From: Gulosibacter chungangensis
Lineage (GTDB): Bacteria > Actinomycetota > Actinomycetes > Actinomycetales > Microbacteriaceae
Length of the DNA stretch: 64,000 nt
Direction: 5' to 3'
Assembly (NCBI RefSeq): GCF_008831155.1
Contig: NZ_WBKB01000001.1
Coordinates: 496,001 to 560,000 of the forward strand
A model generated the notes under the pieces. It searched no databases and had not been told where the DNA came from. It saw nothing but the letters and a program-made list of their open reading frames with translations. Shown one piece after another: positions 33,763-41,869 of the stretch. Within the stretch, counting starts at the first letter, position 1. The number at the start of each line of letters is the position of its first letter. A program made the translations under genes and the position numbers.

Positions 33763-34949
33763 AGAATTCCTCCACCGTTTTCGAGTGCCGCTTTCGTGCG
33801 CTTGCTCAGCTGCCGAGCGAGCGAATCCAACAGCACCTCTGTCGAACCCTCATAAATACGCCCTGGCCGGGAGTTACGGTAATGCCGTTCAATATCGCTG
33901 CCGCGCACCAAGCCGAAGCGCCCCATGGATTGCACGGCCCGGTCGGCAACCCGGCCTGCCGTTTCGGTCGCCACCACTTTCGCCATCGAGGTTTCGGCGA
34001 TGTGCGCGAGCGGGGCGGCAGCAGCCTGGGCCGCGGCGCTATAGGTCAGCGCCCGGGCAGCCTCAAGCTCTGCCCAACTCAGGGCGAGCTTCTGCGAAAC
34101 CGCGCCCAAGTTGAGCAGTGGCTTACCGAACTGTTCGCGAGTTTGGGTGTGCTTGAGCGCCTCTTCCAGCGCGGCCCGGCCAATCCCGAGGGATGCGCCG
34201 GCCACCGTCGCGCGGAACACCGCAAGTACCTGCAGCATGAGAGAGAAGGCCTTGCCGGTCTCTCCCAAGCGGTTCTCTTTCGGGACCCGCACCTCGTCAA
34301 ATGTCACGCCGCCGATAATGTGCGGGGCGATCAAATCCGGACCGCTCGTGACCGTCACGCCGGGCGTATCGGCGGGCACGAACGCCATCGAGTAGCCATC
34401 ACCCTCACGCCCAAGCACGCAGAAGAAGGCGGCCTCCGGGGCATTGGTAATGAAGGATTTTTCACCGGTGATGACGATTTCATCGCCCTCTTCGCGCAGT
34501 TCCGTGGAGACACTGCGCAGGTCCGAGCCGATCTCGACCTCGGTCAGGGCGATCGCGGCAATCGCATCCAGCGAGAGCACTTTGGGAAGCCATTCGGCGC
34601 GCAGAGCATCCGAGCCACCAACGGTGATTGCGTAGCTGCCGACCCCCTGCATCCCATAGAGCGAATCGAGGTGGGCGGAGACCGCGGCAAACTCTTCGCG
34701 AACGATTGCGATCGCGAGTGGATCAAGCGTTTCGTTCGCACCGCCGTAGGCGGCCGGGATCACGTATCGCGTGAGACCGGATGCTTTCACCGCCTGGGCC
34801 ATCGGCCGGTGCACAACATCGAGCTCATCCGCTTCGGCGGCATACTGCGCGACGCTTGCGGCCACCGCACGAGCCTCTTCGCGAATCTCGAGGTGCTCCT
34901 GGTCAAGAGTGAACAGTGCGCCGGATGTGGTTAGGAAGGGAGCTGACAC
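33759..34949 (-). CDS. Acyl-CoA dehydrogenase
   Basis: A 396-residue flavoprotein of normal length. Family signatures are IALTEVEIGSDLRSV (flavin/substrate contact), ITGEKSFITNA, the C-terminal helix LGIGRAALEEALKHTQTREQFGKPL and a final GRIYEGSTEVLLDSLARQL containing a Glu at the usual catalytic-base region of short/medium-chain types. The GTG at 34949 has GAGAGG upstream. It overlaps the amidohydrolase gene by 4 bp and so is co-translated with it. Electrons would pass to the ETF encoded at 27.4–29.2 kb. Confidence 0.93.
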   Translation of the reverse strand: MSAPFLTTSGALFTLDQEHLEIREEARAVAASVAQYAAEADELDVVHRPMAQAVKASGLTRYVIPAAYGGANETLDPLAIAIVREEFAAVSAHLDSLYGMQGVGSYAITVGGSDALRAEWLPKVLSLDAIAAIALTEVEIGSDLRSVSTELREEGDEIVITGEKSFITNAPEAAFFCVLGREGDGYSMAFVPADTPGVTVTSGPDLIAPHIIGGVTFDEVRVPKENRLGETGKAFSLMLQVLAVFRATVAGASLGIGRAALEEALKHTQTREQFGKPLLNLGAVSQKLALSWAELEAARALTYSAAAQAAAAPLAHIAETSMAKVVATETAGRVADRAVQSMGRFGLVRGSDIERHYRNSRPGRIYEGSTEVLLDSLARQLSKRTKAALENGGGIL

Positions 34950-34975
34950 GAATTCAAACCTCTCAAATAGTCCAG

Positions 34976-35005
34976 CGGTGGCGGGCCATCATCGGCCCGC
35001 CACCG
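34976..35005 (-). terminator. Hairpin between the two acyl-CoA dehydrogenase genes
   Basis: A perfect 12-bp GC-rich stem with loop ATCATC (34976–34987 / 34994–35005). It has only a weak T-tract on the minus strand, so it may be a partial terminator or transcript stabiliser. Confidence 0.6.
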
Positions 35006-35060
35006 TCACAATAGGTCTCGCAGCTTGCCGAGGCACCGGCATGCTTCGGATTGGGATGCG

Positions 35061-36233
35061 CTAGGCGCGCTGATCAAAGCGACGGCCGAGCGCCTCCGAC
35101 ACGATTCGGGTGCGCTGCATATCGGGTGTGCCGCCGGCGATCGCCCAACCGTGCGAGTCTCGGTGGAGTCGCTCCAGTCCGTATTCCTCGGTGTAGCCGT
35201 TGCCGCCGTGCACCTGAATCGCGAGGTCGGTAACCCGCTTCGCCATCTCATTGGCGGTGCACTTCGCAATCGAGACATAGAGGGAGTTAATCCGCCCGGC
35301 GTCGATCTCTGCCGCAGCCCGATCGCGGAGCAGGCGCGCCGCATCCACCTGCATGATCATGTCGGCGATCGACTTCTGAATCGTCTGGAACTCGACAATG
35401 TCCTTGCCGAAAGCCTGGCGCTCTTGCACGTAGGCAACCGACTTATCGAGGGCCGCCTGACCGATTGCGAGGCTCATGGTGGTGTTGCCCATGCGCTCGA
35501 GCGAGAAGTACTGGAAGAGTCGGCCGAAGCTCCCGGCGGGGACCACGATGTTTTCTTCCGGTACCTGCACACCGTCGAAGTAGAGGTCGGCGGAGGGAAT
35601 GCCGCGGAAGCCCATCAGGCGCTCCTGCGCACCAAAGGTGAATCCCGCATCCCCCTTCTCAATCACCACCGCGCCGATGCCCTTGCTGCCCGGCGCATCG
35701 CTCATGCGGCAATAGACAAGGTAGAGATCGGCTTCGCCGCCGTTAGAGATCCAGCGCTTCGAGCCGTTCAGGATGAGCCCGCCGCCGGGAGCCGGTGTCG
35801 CCTTGGTCTTCATATCGGTCGCCGCAGAACCGGCATCCGGTTCAGAGATCGCGACGGCCATGGTCTTTTCGCCGCTGATGATGCTGGGGAGCCACCGCTC
35901 GCGCTGCTCTTCGCTCGCTGCGTGCGCGATCACCTGCGCGGGGCCGGTGTTCGACTCAAAAATCTGGAAGGCCGCAGGACGGCACACCTTGGCGAACTCT
36001 TCAATCACCGCGAGCGCGTGCGAGAAGGGGGCACCGGCGCCGCCGTGCTTCTCCTCGTGGGCAATTCCGAGGAACCCCATCTCCCCCAATGCCTTCCGCT
36101 GCTCTACTGAAATGGGCGTGCGGTTCACGTCCAGCTCTTCGGCGATGGGACCGTAGACCTCGCGCGCCACCGTGGCAGCCAGGTCCTTGATCTCCCGTAG
36201 TTCATCCACAGTGACGGTAGTCAATTGGATCAC
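35061..36233 (-). CDS. Acyl-CoA dehydrogenase
   Basis: A 390-residue acyl-CoA dehydrogenase with AVAISEPDAGSAATDMKTKA, LNGSKRWISNGGEADLYLVYC, the flavin-contact helix MSLAIGQAALDKSVAYVQERQAFG and a C-terminal IQVHGGNGYTEEYGLERLHRDSHGWAIAGGT segment; here the position of the usual catalytic Glu reads YTEEYG. Start choice is uncertain: GTG 36233 has AAAGGAG too close, while TTG 36224 has it about 10 nt upstream. It is divergent from the thiolase gene across an AT-rich region with the shared CATAGATT motif. Confidence 0.92.
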   Translation of the reverse strand: MIQLTTVTVDELREIKDLAATVAREVYGPIAEELDVNRTPISVEQRKALGEMGFLGIAHEEKHGGAGAPFSHALAVIEEFAKVCRPAAFQIFESNTGPAQVIAHAASEEQRERWLPSIISGEKTMAVAISEPDAGSAATDMKTKATPAPGGGLILNGSKRWISNGGEADLYLVYCRMSDAPGSKGIGAVVIEKGDAGFTFGAQERLMGFRGIPSADLYFDGVQVPEENIVVPAGSFGRLFQYFSLERMGNTTMSLAIGQAALDKSVAYVQERQAFGKDIVEFQTIQKSIADMIMQVDAARLLRDRAAAEIDAGRINSLYVSIAKCTANEMAKRVTDLAIQVHGGNGYTEEYGLERLHRDSHGWAIAGGTPDMQRTRIVSEALGRRFDQRA

Positions 36234-36249
36234 GCTCCTTTACGTGTTA

Positions 36250-36265
36250 TTGATATGCATAGATT
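36250..36265. promoter_or_regulatory. Shared AT-rich motif TTGATATG-CATAGATT (site 1)
   Basis: TTGATATG (36250–36257) is directly followed by CATAGATT (36258–36265) in the divergent region between the acyl-CoA dehydrogenase and thiolase genes. The same two words occur at 56763–56787, and CATAGATT occurs at 41044–41051. It may be an operator or shared promoter element. Confidence 0.45.
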
Positions 36266-36313
36266 AGATCGCGATAAGTTCGACCGCAAGCTCAAGTGAC
36301 TAATCCTGGCAAT

Positions 36314-36319
36314 TATGAT
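36314..36319 (+). promoter_or_regulatory. Candidate -10 box of the thiolase operon (short leader)
   Basis: TATGAT lies 11 bases before the thiolase ATG at 36331, and no Shine–Dalgarno sequence is present, so the message is probably leaderless or nearly so. A convincing -35 box is not seen. Confidence 0.4.
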
Positions 36320-36330
36320 AAACAATTACT

Positions 36331-37512
36331 ATGCCAGAGACATCAGCACGTGAGGCAGTCATCGTCGACGCCATCCGCACGCCCATTGGCCGCGGTAAGC
36401 CCGGTGGCCTGCTTGCAGACATCCATCCCGTCGACCTCCTCGCACAGACCCTGCAGCAGCTCGTGTCCCGCAGCGATCTTGATCCCGGCACCGTCGACGA
36501 CGTTCTAATTGGCTGCGTCTCGCAGGTATCCGAGCAATCCGCGACCCCGGGCCGCATGGCCTGGCTCGGCGCGGGCTTTCCAGAACACGTCCCCGCCGTC
36601 ACCATTGACCGCAAATGCGGCTCGAGCCAACAGGCAGTGTCCTTCGCGGCGCAGGCCATCATGTCGGGCACCGCAGATATCGTGGTCGCGGGCGGTGTGG
36701 AATCGATGAGTCGAGTACCGATGGGCTCCGCTCGCGCGGGTGCCGATCCCTACGGTGAGCTGGTGGGCGAGCGCTACTCGCCGGGCCTTACCTCCCAGGG
36801 CGTCGGCGCAGAGCTGGTAGCCGCAAAATACGGTTTGACCCGCGAACAGCTTGATGAGTATTCGGTCCGCTCACATCAGCTTGCGGCAGCCACAGATTTT
36901 TCGCGTGAGATCGTCCCGGTGCGTAACGGCAACGAAGTCATCACCGCCGACAACACGGTGCGCCCCGACAGCAGCGTCGAAAAGCTCGGGCAGCTTAATA
37001 CGGTGTTCAAGACCGATGAATTAGCCGCGCGCTTCCCCCAAATTAATTGGAGCGTCACCGCCGGCAACTCCTCGCAGATCACCGACGGCGCATCCGCGCT
37101 GCTGGTGATGTCCGCCGCGAAAGCCGAGCAGCTCGGGCTCACCCCGCGGGCGCGCATCCACTCATTTACCGCGGTGGGTGACGACCCGCTGCTCATGCTC
37201 ACCGGCCCCATTCCGGCCACCCACAAGCTCCTCGAGCGGACCGGGTTTGACCTCGGCCAAATCGACCACGTGGAGGTGAATGAGGCCTTCGCACCCGTAC
37301 CCTTGGCGTGGATGCAAGAGTTCGATGTCGACCCCGCCAAGGTCAACCCCCGCGGCGGTGCCATCGCGCTGGGCCACCCGCTCGGCGCATCCGGCGCGAG
37401 ACTCATGACCACGATGCTCCACGCACTCGAGGACACCGGCGGCAGGTACGGCCTACAGCTCATGTGCGAGGCCGGCGGGATGGCGAACGCCACCATCATT
37501 GAGCGACTCTGA
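36331..37512 (+). CDS. Acetyl-CoA C-acyltransferase (thiolase)
   Basis: A 393-residue thiolase of normal length. The nucleophile is Cys96 (DRKCGSSQQAV), the His is His349 (GGAIALGHPLGASGAR) and the second Cys is Cys379 (MCEAGGMANA). NEAFAPVPL carries the conserved Asn. All catalytic residues are present. Thiolases of this degradative type cleave 3-ketoacyl-CoA to acetyl- or propionyl-CoA. It heads an operon with an SDR of the type II 3-hydroxyacyl-CoA dehydrogenase kind and an enoyl-CoA hydratase, together making three of the four beta-oxidation steps. Confidence 0.95.
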   Translation: MPETSAREAVIVDAIRTPIGRGKPGGLLADIHPVDLLAQTLQQLVSRSDLDPGTVDDVLIGCVSQVSEQSATPGRMAWLGAGFPEHVPAVTIDRKCGSSQQAVSFAAQAIMSGTADIVVAGGVESMSRVPMGSARAGADPYGELVGERYSPGLTSQGVGAELVAAKYGLTREQLDEYSVRSHQLAAATDFSREIVPVRNGNEVITADNTVRPDSSVEKLGQLNTVFKTDELAARFPQINWSVTAGNSSQITDGASALLVMSAAKAEQLGLTPRARIHSFTAVGDDPLLMLTGPIPATHKLLERTGFDLGQIDHVEVNEAFAPVPLAWMQEFDVDPAKVNPRGGAIALGHPLGASGARLMTTMLHALEDTGGRYGLQLMCEAGGMANATIIERL

Positions 37513-37569
37513 CCGAGCCGACCCCACTCGTCAACGAAGACAAGACACTCACCATTTGGAGGTAGAGAT

Positions 37570-38328
37570 ATGGATGTTGCAGGCGCATCTGCAATCGTCA
37601 CCGGCGGAGCTTCCGGGCTCGGCTGGGCAAGCGCACAGAAACTCGCGTCGCAGGGCGCCCACGTGGTGATCGTGGATCTCCCGCAGTCTGCGGGTGAGGA
37701 GCGCGCCACGGAGATTGGCGGCACCTTCGCCCCGGCAGACGTCACCGATACCGATGCGGTCAACGCCGCCCTCGATGCCGCCGAGGCCGTCGCCCCGCTG
37801 CGCGCCGTAATCCACTGCGCGGGTCGCGGCGGTGCCATCCGTCTCGTGGACCGCGATGGCAACCCCGGTTCGCTCGAGACCTACGAGACCGTGGTCCGCG
37901 TGAACCTCATCGGTACCTTTAACGTGTTGCGACTCGCCGCGACTCGAATGGCGAAAAACGAGCCCGTGGACGGCGAACGCGGGGTGTGCATCCTCACCGC
38001 CTCGGTCGCAGCCTGGGAGGGCCAAATCGGCCAGATTCCCTACGCCTCCGCCAAGGCTGGCATCGTCGGGATGACCCTCGTGGCAGCCCGCGACCTCGCA
38101 TCCAAGCTCATTCGCGTGGTGACTATCGCGCCCGGCACCTTCGACACGCCGATTCTCGCGCGGCTTCCCGAAGACGTCCGCGAATCGCTCGCCAAGGCCG
38201 TACCGAACCCCTCGCGCCTCGGCCAGCCCAAGGAATTTGCGTCGCTTGCCGCGCACCTCATCGAGAACCAGATGATGAACGGTGAGACCGTGCGCCTGGA
38301 TGGTGCGATTCGGATGCCACCGCGCTAA
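37570..38328 (+). CDS. SDR, type II 3-hydroxyacyl-CoA dehydrogenase-like
   Basis: A 252-residue SDR with [13 protein letters not shown] (cofactor loop), an Asp in VIVDLPQ that prefers NAD, catalytic Ser in [21 protein letters not shown] with YxxxK, and the sequence [18 protein letters not shown]. The AWEGQIGQ-YxxxK stretch is typical of HSD17B10/type II 3-hydroxyacyl-CoA dehydrogenases that act on branched or steroid acyl-CoAs. TTTGGAGG precedes the ATG. It lies between thiolase and enoyl-CoA hydratase genes, which supports the 3-hydroxyacyl-CoA dehydrogenase role. Confidence 0.92.
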   Translation: MDVAGASAIVTGGASGLGWASAQKLASQGAHVVIVDLPQSAGEERATEIGGTFAPADVTDTDAVNAALDAAEAVAPLRAVIHCAGRGGAIRLVDRDGNPGSLETYETVVRVNLIGTFNVLRLAATRMAKNEPVDGERGVCILTASVAAWEGQIGQIPYASAKAGIVGMTLVAARDLASKLIRVVTIAPGTFDTPILARLPEDVRESLAKAVPNPSRLGQPKEFASLAAHLIENQMMNGETVRLDGAIRMPPR

Positions 38329-38399
38329 CCGACACCGACCATCGGCGCTGTCCCTGCCGATTGCTCCAGCCCCGACGACCGCTCCAGCAAGGAAGAACT

Positions 38400-39182
38400 A
38401 TGACCGAGACCACCACTCAAGAAGCCGTGCTGCTGACCGAACAGCGCGGTCGCGTGCTCGTACTCACCCTCAATCGCCCGCGCGCGAAGAACGCGATTTC
38501 GCTCGAGCTCGCGCAAGAGCTTGCCCGCTCCTTCGAAGAGTTGGATGCGCGAGACAACCTTTCCTGCGCCGTGATTTTCGGTGCCGGTGGCACCTTCTGC
38601 GCCGGTATGGACCTCAAGGGCTTCGCGCGCGGCGAGATTCCGATCATTCCGGGTCGTGGCTTCGCAGGCCTCGTGGAAAACCCACCCCGCAAACCGCTCA
38701 TTGCGGCGGTTGAAGGCTATGCACTCGGTGGCGGTTTCGAGATCGCGCTCGCAGCCGACCTCATTGTCGCCGCCGACAGCGCGACTTTCGGACTGCCGGA
38801 GGTCAAGCGCGGGCTGACTGCGGCCGCCGGTGGGTTGCTGCGCCTGCACCAGCGCATCCCCTACAACAAGGCGATGGAGCTGGTGCTCACCGGGCGGATG
38901 CTGCCGGCCGCAGAAGCGAATGGCTACGGGCTCCTCGCGGACCTGGTACCCGCGGGCGAAACCTTCGACGCCGCCATCCGGCTCGCCGAAACAATTGCGA
39001 AGAACGCGCCGCTGGCAACTGCCGCGAGCAAGCAGGTGATTCGCGAGTCGAATGACTGGCCGCTGGCCGAGAAATTCAAGCAGCAGCATGAGATTGTGCA
39101 GCCCATTCGCACCTCGAACGACGCCAAGGAAGGTGCCGCGGCCTTCACCGAGAAGCGCGAGCCGGTCTGGACGAACTCCTAG
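38400..39182 (+). CDS. Enoyl-CoA hydratase (crotonase family)
   Basis: A 260-residue crotonase. Oxyanion-hole segments are GTFCAGMDLKGF and VEGYALGGGFEIALAADL. Both hydratase Glu residues are present: one in FGLPEVKRG and one in NKAMELVLTGRM. It is therefore expected to hydrate 2-enoyl-CoA, unlike the other crotonase in the window. The ATG at 38400 has AAGGAAG upstream; an upstream in-frame ATG at 38361 has none. It is the last gene of the thiolase operon, ending at a long palindromic terminator. Confidence 0.93.
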   Translation: MTETTTQEAVLLTEQRGRVLVLTLNRPRAKNAISLELAQELARSFEELDARDNLSCAVIFGAGGTFCAGMDLKGFARGEIPIIPGRGFAGLVENPPRKPLIAAVEGYALGGGFEIALAADLIVAADSATFGLPEVKRGLTAAAGGLLRLHQRIPYNKAMELVLTGRMLPAAEANGYGLLADLVPAGETFDAAIRLAETIAKNAPLATAASKQVIRESNDWPLAEKFKQQHEIVQPIRTSNDAKEGAAAFTEKREPVWTNS

Positions 39183-39260
39183 GCCTGTGGATGCGCGCTC
39201 CAGCAGCAAGCGCGCATCCGCGGCGTCGCTTGTCGGCGCACCTCGTCAGAGTCCACGGAG

Positions 39261-39306
39261 TGCAATGAACCGGCCGGTAGGAATTCCTACCGGCCGGTTC
39301 ATTGCA
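39261..39306. terminator. 46-bp perfect palindrome, bidirectional terminator
   Basis: Bases 39261–39306 are a perfect palindrome centred on GAATTC, forming a stem of about 21 bp. It lies between the converging enoyl-CoA hydratase and acyl-CoA ligase genes and should terminate both. Confidence 0.85.
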
Positions 39307-39322
39307 TTCCGCACTCGTAGCG

Positions 39323-40975
39323 TTAGCTCGCCTTCACGAGCGCCTCACGGTCGTGGGTGTCGGCCGTGACGGCATCCTTGCGGAGTTCTGCCTTCTGCAC
39401 CTTCTCCGAGGGGGTCTTCGGCAGTGCATCCATGAAGCGGATATAGCGAGGCACCGCAAAGGCGGGGACCTTGGTGGCGACAAACTCCCAGAGCTCTTCC
39501 ACGTCAATCTCGCGCTTGGGCACGAGGCAGGCCATCACTTCGTCCTCACCACCAGCAAAATCGGCCGGTACTGCGATGACCGCGCATTCGAAGACGTCCT
39601 CGTGCGCGAGGATGCCCTGCTCGACCTCATAGGAGCTAATGTTCTCACCGCGGCGACGCAGCGCATCCTTATAGCGGTCCACGAAGTAGAACCAGCCGTG
39701 CTCATCCTTACGGAGCGCGTCCCCGGTGTGGAACCACATATTGCGCCAGACCTCGACGGTCTTCTCGGGGGCGCCGTAGTAACCCATCGAGAGGGTCCAC
39801 GGGTGCTTCGAGCGCACCACGAGCTCGCCAACCTCACCCACGGGAACTTCGATATCGGTCTCGGGGTCGACGAGCTTCACGTCGAACCATTCCGCGACGG
39901 CCAAGCCCGCGGCACCCGCCGGGCGTTCACCCACCGGCGCGTAGGGCGAGAGGATGGGCATCGAGACCTCGGTGAGTCCGAAGCACTCCACGAACGCTTC
40001 CACGCCGAACCGCTCGCCGAAAGGCTGCGCGATCGAACCGGCGGTGGGTGCAGCGAAGATGCAGCGAAGATTATTGTCGGCATCGTTCTCGCGCGGTGGT
40101 TGCTTCCAGACAAAGTCCATCATTACGCCGAGGAAGTTGGTGACGGTGACGCCGTTATCGCGCACCCAGTCGATCCAGCGTGAGGCGCTGAATTTCTTGT
40201 AGAGCACGAACTTTGCCCCAGCGACGAGCGCCGGATAGGCCGCAAGCCACTGCGCGTTTCCGTGGAAGAGCGGGGTGGTCACCATGTAGGTGTCTTCGGG
40301 GGTGAGCTTGGTGAGGTTCATGCACTCGACCGCGTCGAAGTAGAACATTGCGTGCGACATCGCGACGCCCTTCGAGGGGCCGGTGGTGCCCGAGGTAAAG
40401 AAGATCGCGCCGAGGTCCTGCGACACCACATCCGGAAGCTCGACTTCCGCGCGTCGCTCGCGCAGATCCTCGAAGGGCTCGGCGGCCCATCCGGCGTCCC
40501 GCAGCGCGGCGAGGCCCGCCTCGAGTTCGCCGTCGTCAATCACCCAGAACTTCTCGATACCCGCACAGTCTTCGCGCACCTGCACAAAGCGGGATGCGAA
40601 GGTCGAGTCGACGATTGCCCAGCGCGGCTTCGAGGTGCGCACCTGGTGTGCGAGGAAGTCGAACTCATAGGCGGTGTTGATCGGGACCTCGACGAGCCCA
40701 CCGACGCCGGCACCAAACCAGCTCAATACGAGCTCAGAACTATTCTTCGCTTGGATCAGCACCCGATCGCCGTAACTCGCACCGTTGGCGTACAGCGTGG
40801 TGGCCAAAGCCTCCGCAGCCTCCAGGGTCTGCGCGAACGTCAGCGTCAGCCCCTCCTCCGGGGCGACGAGGTAGGTCGCATCCGGCCGCGTTTCTGCTTG
40901 ATGACGGAGCACTTTCTGGAGGCTCCAGTCTTTCCAATCTGCAAACGGGATCTCGAGCCCGGGATACGTTTTCAT
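39323..40975 (-). CDS. AMP-dependent acyl-CoA ligase/synthetase
   Basis: A 550-residue ANL-superfamily enzyme. The P-loop is FFTSGTTGPSKGVAMSH, followed by ECFGLTEVSMP (motif A5), WFHTGDALRKDEHGWFYFVDRYKDALRRRGENIS (A7–A8) and the catalytic Lys near PKTPSEKVQKAEL (A10). It adenylates a carboxylic acid and forms its CoA thioester. The ATG at 40975 was chosen because GGAG lies 5 nt upstream and the longer frame to 41068 passes through the promoter. It is divergent from the SDR–aldehyde dehydrogenase operon across the CATAGATT motif. Confidence 0.94.
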   Translation of the reverse strand: MKTYPGLEIPFADWKDWSLQKVLRHQAETRPDATYLVAPEEGLTLTFAQTLEAAEALATTLYANGASYGDRVLIQAKNSSELVLSWFGAGVGGLVEVPINTAYEFDFLAHQVRTSKPRWAIVDSTFASRFVQVREDCAGIEKFWVIDDGELEAGLAALRDAGWAAEPFEDLRERRAEVELPDVVSQDLGAIFFTSGTTGPSKGVAMSHAMFYFDAVECMNLTKLTPEDTYMVTTPLFHGNAQWLAAYPALVAGAKFVLYKKFSASRWIDWVRDNGVTVTNFLGVMMDFVWKQPPRENDADNNLRCIFAAPTAGSIAQPFGERFGVEAFVECFGLTEVSMPILSPYAPVGERPAGAAGLAVAEWFDVKLVDPETDIEVPVGEVGELVVRSKHPWTLSMGYYGAPEKTVEVWRNMWFHTGDALRKDEHGWFYFVDRYKDALRRRGENISSYEVEQGILAHEDVFECAVIAVPADFAGGEDEVMACLVPKREIDVEELWEFVATKVPAFAVPRYIRFMDALPKTPSEKVQKAELRKDAVTADTHDREALVKAS

Positions 40976-41016
40976 GGTTACTCCATCTCGGCGGACGCCG
41001 CTTTGCGCCCGTCTGG

Positions 41017-41043
41017 TTGACAAAATATCATGATTTCTATAAT
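41017..41043 (+). promoter_or_regulatory. Candidate promoter of the SDR–ALDH–hydratase–racemase operon
   Basis: TTGACA (41017–41022) and TATAAT (41038–41043) are both consensus, though the spacer is only 15 bp. The -10 box is inside two overlapping inverted repeats, ATGATT/AATCAT (41030–41046) and ATAATC/GATTAT (41039–41053), so repression there is likely. Confidence 0.55.
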
Positions 41044-41053
41044 CATAGATTAT
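41039..41053. promoter_or_regulatory. Shared AT-rich palindrome with CATAGATT (site 2)
   Basis: ATAATC-ATA-GATTAT is a palindrome with a 3-bp centre. It contains CATAGATT (41044–41051), the word shared with sites at 36258 and 56780. It lies between the divergent acyl-CoA ligase and SDR genes. Confidence 0.45.
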
Positions 41054-41101
41054 GGAATTAATGGCCAATGGAGGCCTGAACCAAAAACGAGGAGAGATTC
41101 A

Positions 41102-41869
41102 ATGAAGAGACTCGACGGACGCATTGCGTTAATCACCGCGGCTGGCTCAGGTATGGGTCGAGCTGGTGCCCTCCGCTTCGCGAGCGAAGGCGCCCATGTC
41201 ATTGTGAGCGACCTCAACTCGGAGGCGGCCGAGAAGGTCGTCGCCGAAATCAAAGACGCCGGCGGAAACGCCACCGCACGAGCCCTTGACGTGAGCGATG
41301 TCGACGCGATCAAGGCGACCTTCGACTGGATCGAGCAGGAGTTCGGCATCCTGCACATCCTCTACAACCACGCTGGCATCCCGGGGGCCTCGGGCCTCGA
41401 AGTCACTGCCGAGCAGTACGAAAAGGCAATGGACATCAATCTGCGCAGCGCCTTCTTCGCCACGCAGTACTCGGTGCCCCTCCTCCAGAAGGCCGCGCCG
41501 AAAGCATCCATTATCTTCACCTCCTCGACCTCGGGCCTGGTGGGCTCCCCCTTCAGCCCTCTCTACTCGCTCGCCAAGGGTGGCATCACGGTGTTCATGA
41601 AGGCCGTGGCCAAGCGCCTCGGCCCCGACGGCATCCGCTCCAACGCCATCCTCCCCGCCATGATCGAAACGCCGATGCTCTCCGAGTTCTTTGGCCGCAA
41701 CCCCGGTGACGACGTCGAAGCCGTCAAGAAGGAGTTCGCCAAGAACGTGCCGCTCGCCCGCGCGGGCTCCCCCGACGAGGTCGCGGCCGCAGCAGCCTTC
41801 CTCGCAAGCGATGACTCAAGCTGGATTACCGGCACCGCACTTCCCCTGGATGGAGGACTGCTCGCATGA
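41102..41869 (+). CDS. Short-chain dehydrogenase/reductase (SDR)
   Basis: A 255-residue SDR: cofactor motif TAAGSGMGRAGA with Asp in VSDLN (NAD-preferring), YNHAGIPG in place of NNAG, catalytic Ser in FTSSTSGLVG, YxxxK in YSLAK and an ending LPLDGGLL. The YNHAG variant occurs in several dehydrogenases acting on cyclic alcohols, but this is not diagnostic. The ATG at 41102 has GAGGAGA upstream. Its stop overlaps the aldehyde dehydrogenase start (ATGA). It probably makes the aldehyde or ketone that the next enzyme or pathway step uses. Confidence 0.9.
   Translation: MKRLDGRIALITAAGSGMGRAGALRFASEGAHVIVSDLNSEAAEKVVAEIKDAGGNATARALDVSDVDAIKATFDWIEQEFGILHILYNHAGIPGASGLEVTAEQYEKAMDINLRSAFFATQYSVPLLQKAAPKASIIFTSSTSGLVGSPFSPLYSLAKGGITVFMKAVAKRLGPDGIRSNAILPAMIETPMLSEFFGRNPGDDVEAVKKEFAKNVPLARAGSPDEVAAAAAFLASDDSSWITGTALPLDGGLLA

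Noticed and set aside
39261-39306. 46-bp palindrome considered as a transposon end or recombination site
   Set aside because: It sits exactly between two converging stop regions with no transposase, target duplication or second copy, so a terminator is simpler.
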